Below, in pieces: positions 1-8,644 of a stretch of DNA of 64,000 nucleotides; position 1 is the first letter of the stretch, and every line of letters starts with the position of its first letter. A program made the position numbers and the translations under genes. The DNA is from Hyphomicrobiales bacterium (GTDB taxonomy: Bacteria > Pseudomonadota > Alphaproteobacteria > Rhizobiales > Xanthobacteraceae), in NCBI GenBank assembly GCA_017305715.1, contig JAFKKG010000010.1:248001-312000 (forward strand). The letters are read 5' to 3'. The notes below the pieces were generated by a model. It was not told where the DNA came from and did not search any database. It worked only from the letters and a program-made list of their open reading frames with translations.

Positions 1-1
1 G

Positions 2-1210
2 AGTGGATTGAAGGTTGTCGATCTGACGCACGTCATGGCGGGCCCGACCTGCACGCTGATGCTCGCCGACATGGGCGCCGACGTCATCAAGATCGAGAAG
101 ATTCCCGCCGGCGACGACACCCGCTACATGGTTCCTCCAAAAATCGGCGATGTGGCGGCCTCATTCCTGATGATGAACCGCAACAAGAAGGGGATTGCGC
201 TCGATCTGAAGACACCGGGGGGCGCCAAGGTGCTGCGGCGCCTGATCGGGTCGGCGGACGTGCTGGTCGAAAACTTCGGCCCCGGGGTGATGGACAAGCT
301 CGGTTTTGGTTACGCCGATATCAGGAAGGCGCACCCCGCCCTGATCTACTGCTCGCTGTCCGGCTTCGGACGCACCGGCCCCTACAAGCACCGGCGCGGC
401 TTCGATCTGGTGGCGCAGGCGATGAGCGGCATCATGAGTTTCACCGGGGAACGGCCTGACGGACCTCCGGTCAAATGCGGCGCGCCGCTGTCGGACATCA
501 CGGCCGGCATTCTCGCGGCCATGGGCATTCTCGCCGCCTATGCGCACCGCCTCAAAACCGGCGAGGGACAATGGGTCGAAACCTCCTTGTTCGAGGCGGC
601 CCTCGTCCAGACCTACTGGCAGGCCGCCATAGCGATGGCCACCGGCGTGGCGCCGAAGGCGATGGGCTCGGCCCATCCGCTCAATGCGCCCTACCAGGCG
701 TTCGAAACCGCCGACAAATGGATCGTGGTCGGCGGCGCCAATCAAAAGCACTGGGGGCGTACGCTGGAAGTGCTTGGCGCGACCGAACTGGCGCAGGATC
801 CACGTTTCAAGACCGGCGCCGACCGGATGGGACATTTGAAGGAACTGGAAGCCGTGCTCACGACACGCTTCAAGACCCGGCCCGCTGAATATTGGCTGGC
901 GACGCTCGAAGAGGCCGGCGTGCCCTGCGGACCCGTCAACGACATGTTGCAGGCGCTTGCCGACCCGCAGACGATCGCCCGCGAGATGGTGGTCGAGGTC
1001 GAACACTCCACGCTCGGCCAGGTGAAGACGATCGGATTGCCCATAAAATTCTCGCAGACGCCGGGCAAGGTCCGGTCGGGCGCGCCGCTCTACGGCGAGC
1101 ACACCCGTGCGATCCTGGCCGCTTACGGTTTTGACGCCGACGAAATTGCAGCGCTTCGCAAGGAAGGCGCGATTGCCGCGCCGGAGTTTGCCGGGGATGA
1201 AGTGGGCTGA
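2..1210 (+). CDS. CaiB/BaiF-type CoA transferase, 5' end outside window
   Basis: Family III CoA transferase, which moves CoA between carboxylic acids in the cytosol. The reading frame is open to the first base; the first possible start in the window is a TTG at 8, but that codon reads as an internal Leu in a typical N-terminal segment (VVDLTHVMAGP, then ADMGADVIKIE), so the true start is probably upstream. The expected catalytic Asp is visible in the LSDITAG segment (codon 494-496). The 67 bases to the downstream tctC gene leave room for a shared transcript, so the enzyme may activate the acid imported by the TctCBA system. The family call is firm; the substrate is unknown. Confidence 0.9.
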   Translation, partial: SGLKVVDLTHVMAGPTCTLMLADMGADVIKIEKIPAGDDTRYMVPPKIGDVAASFLMMNRNKKGIALDLKTPGGAKVLRRLIGSADVLVENFGPGVMDKLGFGYADIRKAHPALIYCSLSGFGRTGPYKHRRGFDLVAQAMSGIMSFTGERPDGPPVKCGAPLSDITAGILAAMGILAAYAHRLKTGEGQWVETSLFEAALVQTYWQAAIAMATGVAPKAMGSAHPLNAPYQAFETADKWIVVGGANQKHWGRTLEVLGATELAQDPRFKTGADRMGHLKELEAVLTTRFKTRPAEYWLATLEEAGVPCGPVNDMLQALADPQTIAREMVVEVEHSTLGQVKTIGLPIKFSQTPGKVRSGAPLYGEHTRAILAAYGFDADEIAALRKEGAIAAPEFAGDEVG

Positions 1211-1277
1211 CGCGAAAGTCCAGCACAACGCCACGCCTAAGAAGAACAAGAAGCAAAAAGATACATGGGAGGACTAG

Positions 1278-2282
1278 ATGTCTCGGAAACCGACTTTCGC
1301 AGCGATCGCCTTCGGTCTCGCCATCGGCTTTGCGGGCGCGGCCCATGCCGCGTGGCAACCGGCCAAGCCGATCGAATTCATTGCAACGGCAGGCCCGGGC
1401 GGCGGCACCGACAATTTCGCGCGTGCGGTCCAGAACATCATCACCAAATATAAGCTGGTCGACCAACCCATCGTCGTCGTCAACAAGGCCGGCGGCAGCG
1501 GCGCCGAAGGCTATACTTACGCCAAGGCGATGGCAGCCGATCCCTACAAGGTCGTGTTCGGCACCTCGAACGCCTGGAGCCAGCCGTTGGTCTCCAAGGT
1601 CGCCTATAACTATACCGACCTGACGCCGATCGCCGCGATGGTGCAGGACGAATTCCTGCTCTGGGTGAAGCAGGATGCGCCCTACCAGAACGTACAGGAT
1701 TTTCTCAAGGCCGTTGCCGCCAAGGGACCGGGCGATTTCAAGATGGGGGGCGCGCAGTCAAAGGACACCGACGAAACCCTCACCCGGTTGATCGACAAGG
1801 CGGCCAAGGTGAAGTTCGTCTACATTCCTTTCAAGAGCGGTGCCGAAGCCGCGGTGCAGCTGGCCGGCGGCCATATCGACGCCCACGTCAACAATCCCAG
1901 CGAAAGCATCGGACAGTGGAAGGGCAGCACCCAGCGCCCGCTTTGCGCCTTCAGCCCGCAGCGCCTGCCGGACGGACCCAAGGTCACGGCAACGCAGAAC
2001 TGGCACGATATCCCGACCTGCGTTGAGTCCGGCCTTGCCATTCCGCAATTCCAGCAACCCCGCACGGTCTGGCTGCCGGGAAAGGTGACCGCCGATCAGG
2101 CCGCCTTCTATGTCGACCTGATGAAGAAGGTGCAGGCCACCCCGGAATGGAAGGAATATATCGAGCGGACCTCGCAAACCGACACCTTCCTGACCGGAGA
2201 TTCCTTCAGCAAGTTCATCAAGGAAGACATCGAACGCACCCGCAAGGTTGCCGTCGATGAGGGCTGGCTGATCTCCAACTAG
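1278..2282 (+). CDS. tctC: TctC/Bug-family periplasmic solute-binding protein
   Basis: Extracytoplasmic binding protein (334 aa, normal family length) of a tripartite tricarboxylate transporter. Residues 1-24 form a Sec-type signal peptide ending AHA before AWQPAKPIEFI. The Bug-type loop PGGGTDNFAR follows, then an NKAGGSG segment. A strong ribosome site (GGGAGGA) lies about 5 bases before the ATG at 1278. tctB and tctA follow directly, so this is the cognate binding protein. Bug proteins bind small carboxylates or related anions; the ligand cannot be read from sequence. Confidence 0.92.
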   Translation: MSRKPTFAAIAFGLAIGFAGAAHAAWQPAKPIEFIATAGPGGGTDNFARAVQNIITKYKLVDQPIVVVNKAGGSGAEGYTYAKAMAADPYKVVFGTSNAWSQPLVSKVAYNYTDLTPIAAMVQDEFLLWVKQDAPYQNVQDFLKAVAAKGPGDFKMGGAQSKDTDETLTRLIDKAAKVKFVYIPFKSGAEAAVQLAGGHIDAHVNNPSESIGQWKGSTQRPLCAFSPQRLPDGPKVTATQNWHDIPTCVESGLAIPQFQQPRTVWLPGKVTADQAAFYVDLMKKVQATPEWKEYIERTSQTDTFLTGDSFSKFIKEDIERTRKVAVDEGWLISN

Positions 2283-2293
2283 AGCCAAGGATC

Positions 2294-2761
2294 ATGGTCT
2301 CTGGACGCAGTCTGGAAGCAGCGACGGCGCTCATCACCGGGGTGTTCGGCGCAGCCGTCGTCGTCTCCAGCCTCGACAATGGTATCGGCTGGTCTGCCGC
2401 CGGCGTCGAGTCCGGCACCTTTCCGTTCATCGTCGGCCTCGTCATTCTGGCCGGCAGCGTCTTCAATCTGGTGCAGGGGTGGTTGCACGCCCGGGTCGTC
2501 GTCCTCGGGCCGGCCGAACTCAGGCGGCTGGCAATCCTGTTTGTCCCGGCGGCGATTTTCGTCGGGGTAATTCCGTTGATCGGGATGTATCCGGCCTCCG
2601 CCTTCTATGTGTTCGGCGCACTGGCCTGGCACAAGCGCGGATCGCTGCTGCTTGCGGCTGTCGCCGCGATCGGCGCGGCGGTGGCGCTGTATCTGATATT
2701 CGAGCTGACGTTCCAGGTCTCGCTGCCGCGCGGCGCGCTCGGCACCTTGCTTGGCTTCTAG
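2294..2761 (+). CDS. tctB: TctB-family small membrane subunit
   Basis: Small integral membrane subunit (155 aa) of the tripartite tricarboxylate transporter. Four hydrophobic segments are visible (about residues 8-28, 36-60, 80-103 and 112-140), as expected for TctB. The ATG at 2294 follows AAGGATC and lies 11 bases after the tctC stop. TctB is poorly conserved, so the call leans on topology and on its position between tctC and tctA. Confidence 0.85.
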   Translation: MVSGRSLEAATALITGVFGAAVVVSSLDNGIGWSAAGVESGTFPFIVGLVILAGSVFNLVQGWLHARVVVLGPAELRRLAILFVPAAIFVGVIPLIGMYPASAFYVFGALAWHKRGSLLLAAVAAIGAAVALYLIFELTFQVSLPRGALGTLLGF

Positions 2762-2770
2762 GGGAGCGCT

Positions 2771-4279
2771 TTGGAAAATCTCGAAGCACTGATGCACGGC
2801 TTTGGCATCGCGCTGTCAGGAAATCATATTTTCCTGATGCTGATCGGCGTGCTGCTCGGCATTCTCGTCGGCGTGTTGCCCGGTCTCGGGGCGCCCAACG
2901 GCGTCTCGCTGCTGCTGCCGCTCACCTTCGGAATGCAGCCGGTGTCGGCCATCATTCTGCTGTCGTCGATGTATTGGGGCGCCCTGTTCGGCGGCTCGGT
3001 CACCTCCATCCTGTTCAACATTCCGGGCGAACCCTCCTCGGTTGCGACCACCTTCGACGGCTATCCCATGGCGCGCGACGGCAGGCCGAGCACGGCGCTG
3101 GCAACGGCGTTCGGCTCGGCTGCCTTTGGCGCGCTCGCCGGCGTCGTCCTCATTACGCTCTCGGCGTCATGGGTTGCGCAAGTGGCGCTGGCCTTCGGGC
3201 CACCCGAATATTTCGCGGTCTATTTTCTGGCGTTTGCGAGCTTCGTGGGCATGGGCGGCTCGCCGCCGGTCAAGACGCTGGTATCGCTCGCGATCGGCTT
3301 TGCGCTGGCGGCCGTCGGGATCGACACCGTCTCCGGCAGCGTGCGGCTCACCATGGGCATCGACGAGATGGTGAAGGGTGTCAGTTTCGTGGTCGCCGTC
3401 ATGGGCCTGTTCGGCATCGGCGAGTTGCTGATTGCCGTGGAGGAGGAATTTCACGTCAAGGCGATCTCCTCCAAGGTCGAGTGGCGCGAGGTCTTCCGCA
3501 CGCTCGCGGGTCTTCCGCGATATGGCTGGGCGCTGCTCCGCAGCGCGGCGATCGGCTGCTGGATGGGCATTACGCCGGGAGGACCGACCGCCGCATCGTT
3601 CATGAGCTACGGCATCGCCAAGCGTCTTTCACCCCGGCATGCGAATTTCGGCAAAGGCGAGCCGGAAGGCATCGTCGCCCCGGAAGCGGCCGATCATGCC
3701 GCCGGCACCAGCGCCCTGCTTCCGATGCTGTCGCTCGGCATCCCCGGCTCGGCGACCGCCGCCGTCATGATGGGCGGCCTGATGATCTGGGGCCTCAATC
3801 CCGGACCGATGCTGTTCGTCGAGCAAAAAGATTTTGTCTGGGGACTGATCGCCTCGATGTATCTCGGCAACGTCGTCGCCGTGGTCCTGGTGCTGCTGAC
3901 GGTACCGATTTTCGCAGCGCTGATGCGCGTGCCGTTCTTCATCATCGCCCCTGTCATCGTCATCATCTGCACGGTCGGCGCCTATTCGGTCTCCAATTCC
4001 TATCTCGACGTCATGTTGATGATGGGATTCGGCGTGCTCGGCTACCTGTTCAAGAAACTTCATTATCCGCTGGCGCCGCTGGTGCTCGCGATCGTGATCG
4101 GTGACAAGGCGGAAGACGCATTTCGTCAATCCATGCTGATGTCGAAGGGCTCGCTTGGAATATTTTTTGCCAAACCGCTGGTGACGACGCTGATCCTGCT
4201 TGGCGCGGCGCTGCTGTTGATGCCGACCATCTGGCGAACCATCGGCCGGATGATGCCGCGGCCGGAGGCAAGGCCATGA
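2771..4279 (+). CDS. tctA: TctA-family large membrane subunit
   Basis: Large permease subunit (502 aa) of the tripartite tricarboxylate transporter, with about a dozen membrane segments. Family motifs are clear: GVLPGLGAPNGV near residue 35 and the second-half GITPGGPTAA segment near 265, with SLGIPGSATAAVMMGG near 320. The TTG start at 2771, nine bases after the tctB stop and behind GGGGAGCG, fits the usual TctA N-terminus. It transports the ligand captured by TctC using an ion gradient. A PdxA-like dehydrogenase follows, suggesting a catabolic uptake operon. Confidence 0.93.
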   Translation: MENLEALMHGFGIALSGNHIFLMLIGVLLGILVGVLPGLGAPNGVSLLLPLTFGMQPVSAIILLSSMYWGALFGGSVTSILFNIPGEPSSVATTFDGYPMARDGRPSTALATAFGSAAFGALAGVVLITLSASWVAQVALAFGPPEYFAVYFLAFASFVGMGGSPPVKTLVSLAIGFALAAVGIDTVSGSVRLTMGIDEMVKGVSFVVAVMGLFGIGELLIAVEEEFHVKAISSKVEWREVFRTLAGLPRYGWALLRSAAIGCWMGITPGGPTAASFMSYGIAKRLSPRHANFGKGEPEGIVAPEAADHAAGTSALLPMLSLGIPGSATAAVMMGGLMIWGLNPGPMLFVEQKDFVWGLIASMYLGNVVAVVLVLLTVPIFAALMRVPFFIIAPVIVIICTVGAYSVSNSYLDVMLMMGFGVLGYLFKKLHYPLAPLVLAIVIGDKAEDAFRQSMLMSKGSLGIFFAKPLVTTLILLGAALLLMPTIWRTIGRMMPRPEARP

Positions 4280-4325
4280 TCGTCGCGCTGAATATTTTGA
4301 CCGCCAAACGGCCCGGGAGATCCTG

Positions 4326-5327
4326 ATGAGACCGATCATAGCGCTTGCGATGGGCGATCCCGCCGGCATCAGCCCGGAACTGACCGCCCGGCTGCTCGCC
4401 CTCGAGGACGTCGTCGCCAAGGCCCGGATCGTCGTCATCGGCGACCGCCGCGTGCTCGACGACGGCGCGCGGGTTGCCGCCGTGAAGCTCGATCTGGTAT
4501 CCGCATCGCCTGACGCCGACCTCTCGAAGGAAGAGCGCGCTCCGGTTTTCATCGATCTCGGTCATCTCGATCCGGCATCGGTCGCGCGAAGCACCGCGAC
4601 AGCCGAAGGCGGCCGGTTCGCGCTGACCAATTATCGTCAAGCGCTGACGATGGCGCGGGACGGCCGGGCCGACGCCGTTTGCTTTACGCCGTTCAACAAG
4701 AATGCGATGCGGCTTGCACATCCCGTCTATGACGACGAGATCAGCTTCTCGGCCGACGTGGTCGGGCTCGACGGCCCGGCAAGCGAATTCAATGTGCTGG
4801 ACGGGCTTTGGAACGCGCGCGTCACGTCGCATATCCCGCTTGCCGAGGTCGCATCGCATATCACCAGGGAACGCGTCCTGCGCGCGCTCAGGCTAACGGA
4901 TGCCTCGATGCGGTCAGCCGGATTCGAACGTCCGCGCATCGCGGTCGCCGGCCTCAACCCCCATGCCGGCGATGGCGGGAATTTCGGGCGGGAAGAGATC
5001 GATACGATCGGACCCGCAGTGGAAGAGGCCCGAGCTGACGGGATCGCGACCGAAGGTCCGTTTCCCGCAGATACCGTGTTCCTGCGCGCCAAGGGCGGCG
5101 CATTCGATGCGGTGCTGACGATGTATCATGACCAGGGCCAGATCGCGATGAAGCTGATGGGCTTCGATCGTGGCGTGACGCTGCTGGGCGGCTTTCCGTT
5201 TCCGATCTGCACGCCGGCGCACGGAACGGCCTACGATATCGCCGGCCGGGGAATTGCCGGGATCGGAGCCGCACGCGCGGCGATCCTGCTTGCGGCGGAA
5301 ATGGCGCAGAAAAACATGCAGGCCTGA
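4326..5327 (+). CDS. PdxA-family NAD-dependent dehydrogenase
   Basis: Protein of 333 aa in the 4-hydroxythreonine-4-phosphate dehydrogenase family. The N-terminal AMGDPAGISPEL and TPFNKNAM segments, the GLNPHAGDGGNFGREE metal/substrate loop and TMYHDQGQIAMK are all present, giving the usual metal-binding His residues. Because it sits downstream of a TctCBA transporter and a CoA transferase rather than with pyridoxine genes, it is more likely a catabolic paralogue. Known catabolic relatives act on phosphorylated four-carbon acids (PdxA2) or on cis-diol dicarboxylates (TphB). The substrate remains open. Confidence 0.85.
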   Translation: MRPIIALAMGDPAGISPELTARLLALEDVVAKARIVVIGDRRVLDDGARVAAVKLDLVSASPDADLSKEERAPVFIDLGHLDPASVARSTATAEGGRFALTNYRQALTMARDGRADAVCFTPFNKNAMRLAHPVYDDEISFSADVVGLDGPASEFNVLDGLWNARVTSHIPLAEVASHITRERVLRALRLTDASMRSAGFERPRIAVAGLNPHAGDGGNFGREEIDTIGPAVEEARADGIATEGPFPADTVFLRAKGGAFDAVLTMYHDQGQIAMKLMGFDRGVTLLGGFPFPICTPAHGTAYDIAGRGIAGIGAARAAILLAAEMAQKNMQA

Positions 5328-5365
5328 ATCGGCGTCGCGCAACGAATCCAGGCAGGGGAAGCCCG

Positions 5366-5640
5366 ATGGCAACACGATCGCCCGTGCGATGGCTAGCCGT
5401 GATCGGCGTCGCCGTTCTGGGTGAGGCCGATCTCGGCTTCCAGCAGGTCAGCGAGCTGATCCATGTCGAAGGCGTGCGCTTCGTCGGCACCATTGTGGCG
5501 GAGCTGCAGCCGGGCTTTTCATTCGCCGGGGCGCTGACCGATACGGCGACGCAGCCGGCGCATTGATCCGATTCCCCGCCTCGCCGGAGGCCGCACCGGC
5601 CATCGCGAAGGCCGGACCGTTGCCGCCCTCATCGCGATAG
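5366..5640 (+). pseudogene. Remnant of a ModA-like periplasmic substrate-binding protein
   Basis: The frame from 5366 reads GEADLGFQQVSELI, then EGVRFVGTIVAELQP, typical of the C-terminal third of ModA-like binding proteins, and stops at 5564-5566. A one-base frame change at about 5560 continues the family pattern as ALIRFPASPEAAPAIAKAG and ends at a TAG at 5638-5640. The N-terminal two thirds are absent. I read this as a truncated, frameshifted relic rather than a small gene. The remaining bases up to 5873 show no gene. Confidence 0.75.
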
Positions 5641-5873
5641 ATCGCGACCACGGCTGCCCAGCAACCGAAGCAACTTTATCCTGCATTGCGCGCTCGATGG
5701 CGCGCCGCGTCTGACGACAACGGCGCTGCCGCGCGGCGTGCGCTGATGCGCGCTTTCCTTTCAAAAGCTTAACAATTCAATGTGACTTCAAGCACATCCC
5801 CACCCGTGCCGACGACCATAACGTCGCAGCATTGAAGCGGTGCAAGGTGCACCACAAAACATGGAGTCTGAAG

Positions 5874-6173
5874 ATGTTTCGTAAACTTGCTTTCATCATC
5901 GTCGCGCTGACCGCAACGGCCGCCGCCATTCCGGCGGAAGCACGCGGCTTTCATGGCGGCGGCCGCGGCTTTCACGGCGGGCATCATGGCCACTTCGGTG
6001 GACATCATCGCCACTTTGGCGGTCGCCACTTCGGCCATCATCGTCACCACCACTACGGCCGGTACGCCCGCTATGGCTACGCCAGTGGATATGGTGGCGT
6101 GTACTACGCCGATTCCTGCTACCGCGTCGTCGACACCGAAGTCGGTCCGCGTCGCGTCTACGTCTGCGATTGA
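5874..6173 (+). CDS. Small exported Gly/His-rich protein
   Basis: Protein of 99 aa. Residues 1-22 are a Sec signal peptide (hydrophobic IIVALTATAAAI, cleavage near AEA-RGF). The mature part is dominated by repeats of GGH, FGGHH and FHGG, followed by a Tyr-rich segment and a C-terminal tail with a Cys pair (DSCYRV and VYVCD). The ATG at 5874 is chosen because it gives a clean signal peptide; an earlier ATG at 5861 is in another frame. Such His-rich exported proteins could bind metals, but no function is assigned. A terminator follows at once. Confidence 0.75.
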   Translation: MFRKLAFIIVALTATAAAIPAEARGFHGGGRGFHGGHHGHFGGHHRHFGGRHFGHHRHHHYGRYARYGYASGYGGVYYADSCYRVVDTEVGPRRVYVCD

Positions 6174-6187
6174 TCCGTATCCTGCAT

Positions 6188-6217
6188 AAGCGCCCCGGCC
6201 TACAGGCTGGGGCGCTT
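6188..6217 (+). terminator. Hairpin terminator after the His-rich gene
   Basis: Left arm AAGCGCCCCGGCC and right arm GGCTGGGGCGCTT form a 13-pair stem (one G-U) around a TACA loop, 15 bases after the stop codon. The T-run is short (TTTAG). It may also stop transcription of the convergent minus-strand gene that ends at 6268. Confidence 0.75.
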
Positions 6218-6267
6218 TAGCTTGCCAAGGAGTTACTTGTTCGTCGCGCCCGAGATATGAGACGGCT

Positions 6268-7908
6268 TCACTTACCCGGGACGCCGGAGTGCAGTTCATC
6301 GACCAGCACGCGCATGTTCTCGCTGTAATCGACGGGCACCACGACGAGATGCACGCCGCCTTCGCTGAACGCCGATTCCAGCATGGTCGAGAGTTCCGAG
6401 ACCTTGCCGACGCGCGCACCCCTGGCTCCGTATGACTTCGCATAGGCGACGAAATCGGGATTGCCGAATTCGAGACCGAAATCGGGAAATTCGTCGACTT
6501 CCTGTTTCCAGCGGATCATGCCGTAGGCGCGGTCCTCCAGTATCAGCACGACGAGGTTGAGCTTGAGCCGCACCGCCGTTTCCAGCTCCTGCGAATTCAT
6601 CATGAAGCCGCCGTCGCCGCAGACGGCGAGCACGCGCCGCCCGGGGTGGATCAGGGACGCTGTGATCGCCGAAGGCAGCCCTGCTCCCATGGTCGCGAGC
6701 GCATTGTCGAGCAGCAGCGTGTTGGCGACGCTGGTGCGGTAGTTGCGCGCGAACCAGATCTTGTACATGCCGTTGTCGAGGCAAACGATGCCGTCCGCCG
6801 GAATCACCCCGCGGACGTCGTGCACGATGCGCTGCGGCGTCAGCGGAAACCGGTCGTCGGTCGACCGTTCGGCGAGGCGGGCGAGAATCCCCTCGCGCAA
6901 ACCCAGCAATGCCGAGGCGTTGGGAAGCCTGCCTTCGAGCCGATCCGCCAGCGCGGCAAGGCCGGCGCCGACATCGCCGACGATCTCGGCCTGCGGGAAG
7001 TAGACCTGCTCCACCGTTGCCGGCGTGGCGCCGACATGGATCACCTGAAGCCCATGATGGCCCATCAGGAACGGCGGCTTCTCGACGGTGTCATGGCCGA
7101 TCGAAACGATCAGGTCGGCCTGGTCGATCGCCTCGTGAACCCAATCACGTTCCGACAACGCGGCGGTGCCCATATAGAGGTTGGAGCCCGCATTGACGGC
7201 GCCCTTGCCCATCTGGGTGTTGAAGAAGGGAATCTTGCAGCGTCGCACGAAGGCAGACAGCGGCTCGGCAAGTTGCGGGCGGCTCGCCGCGGCGCCCAGC
7301 ATCACGAGCGGCTTGCGAGCGGCCATGATCATGGCAGCGGCGCGATCGATCGCCGCCGATGGCGCCACCGGAAGCTCGACGGTATGCGGGGGAATGATGT
7401 CGGCTGTTGCTTCGTCGGCGGCGATATCCTCGGGCAATTCGAGATGCACCGGACCCGGCCGTTCCTGCTGCGCGACGCGGAAGGCGTCGCGAACCAGCGT
7501 CGGAATACTCTGCGCGGCGACGATCTGCGTCGCCATCTTGGTCAGCGGCCGCATGGTCGCGACGATGTCGACGATCTGGAAGCGCGCCTGGCGGCTGCTC
7601 CGGATCGCCTTCTGCCCCGTGAGCATCACCATCGGCATCGCGCCGAGATGCGCATAGGCCGCCGCCGTCGTGAGATTGAGCGCCCCGGGGCCGAGCGTCG
7701 TGAGGCAGACACCGGCGCGTCCGGTGAGGCGGCCATAGGTCGCCGCCATGAAGCCGGCGGCCTGCTCGTGCCGCGTCAGCACGAGCTTGATCTTCGAGCG
7801 CCGCAGCGATTCCAGCACGTCGAGATTTTCCTCGCCGGGAATGGCGAAGATGTATTCGACGCCCTCGTTCTCGAGCGCCGCCACCAGCAGATCGGAGCCT
7901 TTGCTCAC
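6268..7908 (-). CDS. Acetolactate-synthase-type thiamine-diphosphate enzyme
   Basis: ThDP-dependent enzyme of 546 aa, related to the large subunit of acetolactate synthase. It has the activating Glu in RHEQAA (residue 48), the TTLGPGALN segment, and a C-terminal ThDP/Mg motif [15 protein letters not shown]. Length and the lack of a nearby small subunit suit a catabolic-type (AlsS-like) or related decarboxylase. The start is a GTG at 7908 preceded by GAGGGGAG; the longer upstream frame lies inside msrA and does not look coding. The GTGA overlap with the msrA stop implies translational coupling. Confidence 0.85.
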   Translation of the reverse strand: MSKGSDLLVAALENEGVEYIFAIPGEENLDVLESLRRSKIKLVLTRHEQAAGFMAATYGRLTGRAGVCLTTLGPGALNLTTAAAYAHLGAMPMVMLTGQKAIRSSRQARFQIVDIVATMRPLTKMATQIVAAQSIPTLVRDAFRVAQQERPGPVHLELPEDIAADEATADIIPPHTVELPVAPSAAIDRAAAMIMAARKPLVMLGAAASRPQLAEPLSAFVRRCKIPFFNTQMGKGAVNAGSNLYMGTAALSERDWVHEAIDQADLIVSIGHDTVEKPPFLMGHHGLQVIHVGATPATVEQVYFPQAEIVGDVGAGLAALADRLEGRLPNASALLGLREGILARLAERSTDDRFPLTPQRIVHDVRGVIPADGIVCLDNGMYKIWFARNYRTSVANTLLLDNALATMGAGLPSAITASLIHPGRRVLAVCGDGGFMMNSQELETAVRLKLNLVVLILEDRAYGMIRWKQEVDEFPDFGLEFGNPDFVAYAKSYGARGARVGKVSELSTMLESAFSEGGVHLVVVPVDYSENMRVLVDELHSGVPGK

Positions 7909-8444
7909 GCGGCTCCCCTCACGCCCGGCTCCGCTTTCCCGGCCCGGCGCGGCAGCGTCCAGTCCGGCCGGATGAAGTGGCAGGTGTAACCGTCGGGATA
8001 TTTCTCCAGATAATCCTGGTGCTCGGGCTCTGCCTCCCAGAACGGTCCGGCCGGTGCCACCTCGGTGACGACCTTGCCCGGCCACAGGCCGGAGGCATCG
8101 ACATCGGCGATGGTGTCGAGCGCGACCCGCTTCTGCTCGTCATTGGTATAGAAGATCGCAGAGCGATAGCTGGCGCCGCGGTCATTGCCCTGGCGGTTCA
8201 GGGTCGAGGGATCGTGGATCTGGAAAAAGAATTCCAGCAACTGGCGATAGCTGATGGTGCTCGGATCGAAGATGATCTCGATGCCTTCGGCGTGGTTGCC
8301 ATGGTTGCGGTAGGTCGCGTTCGGCACCTCGCCGCCGGTGTAGCCCACCCGGGTTGAAATCACGCCGGGATAGCGGCGGATCAAATCCTGCATACCCCAG
8401 AAGCAGCCGCCGGCAAGGACTGCGCGTTCCGTCGAAACCGTCAT
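7905..8444 (-). CDS. msrA: Peptide-methionine (S)-S-oxide reductase MsrA
   Basis: Repairs oxidised methionine in proteins. The catalytic Cys14 lies in the family motif GGCFWG; VGYTGG, the EGIEIIFDP segment and the conserved [12 protein letters not shown] region follow. The protein is 179 aa, normal for MsrA. The ATG at 8444 is chosen because GGGAGA precedes it and the motif starts at the usual distance. A single additional Cys (YTCHF) is visible, so resolution may rely on thioredoxin directly. It is upstream of and overlaps the ThDP enzyme gene. Confidence 0.95.
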   Translation of the reverse strand: MTVSTERAVLAGGCFWGMQDLIRRYPGVISTRVGYTGGEVPNATYRNHGNHAEGIEIIFDPSTISYRQLLEFFFQIHDPSTLNRQGNDRGASYRSAIFYTNDEQKRVALDTIADVDASGLWPGKVVTEVAPAGPFWEAEPEHQDYLEKYPDGYTCHFIRPDWTLPRRAGKAEPGVRGAA

Positions 8445-8577
8445 GTATGTCTCCCATCGGTTGGCTGCGGGCGTCGTTCCCGGGATGTGACCGAAGCCGC
8501 ATATTGCGGCCGAAAGTCCCGAAAGCGCAATGCGCCGCCTGTTGTCAGCCGGCATGATATAAGGCGCGGATCCTGCT

Positions 8578-8606
8578 TTGACAGGCTGGGGCTAACCTGA
8601 TCCATT
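8578..8606 (+). promoter_or_regulatory. Possible sigma-70 promoter of the peptide ABC operon
   Basis: TTGACA at 8578-8583 is followed after 17 bases by TCCATT, a weak -10. It lies 39 bases upstream of the binding-protein gene in the divergent gap with msrA. Only the -35 is convincing. Confidence 0.35.
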
Positions 8607-8644
8607 TCCCGGGTTGGGCCGCGCCGGACCGAGGAGCCAGACCG

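Noticed and set aside
7909-8085. N-terminal extension of the acetolactate-synthase-like frame
   Set aside because: These 59 codons overlap msrA in another frame and are low-complexity; the GTG at 7908 with a GAGGGGAG site fits the family N-terminus.
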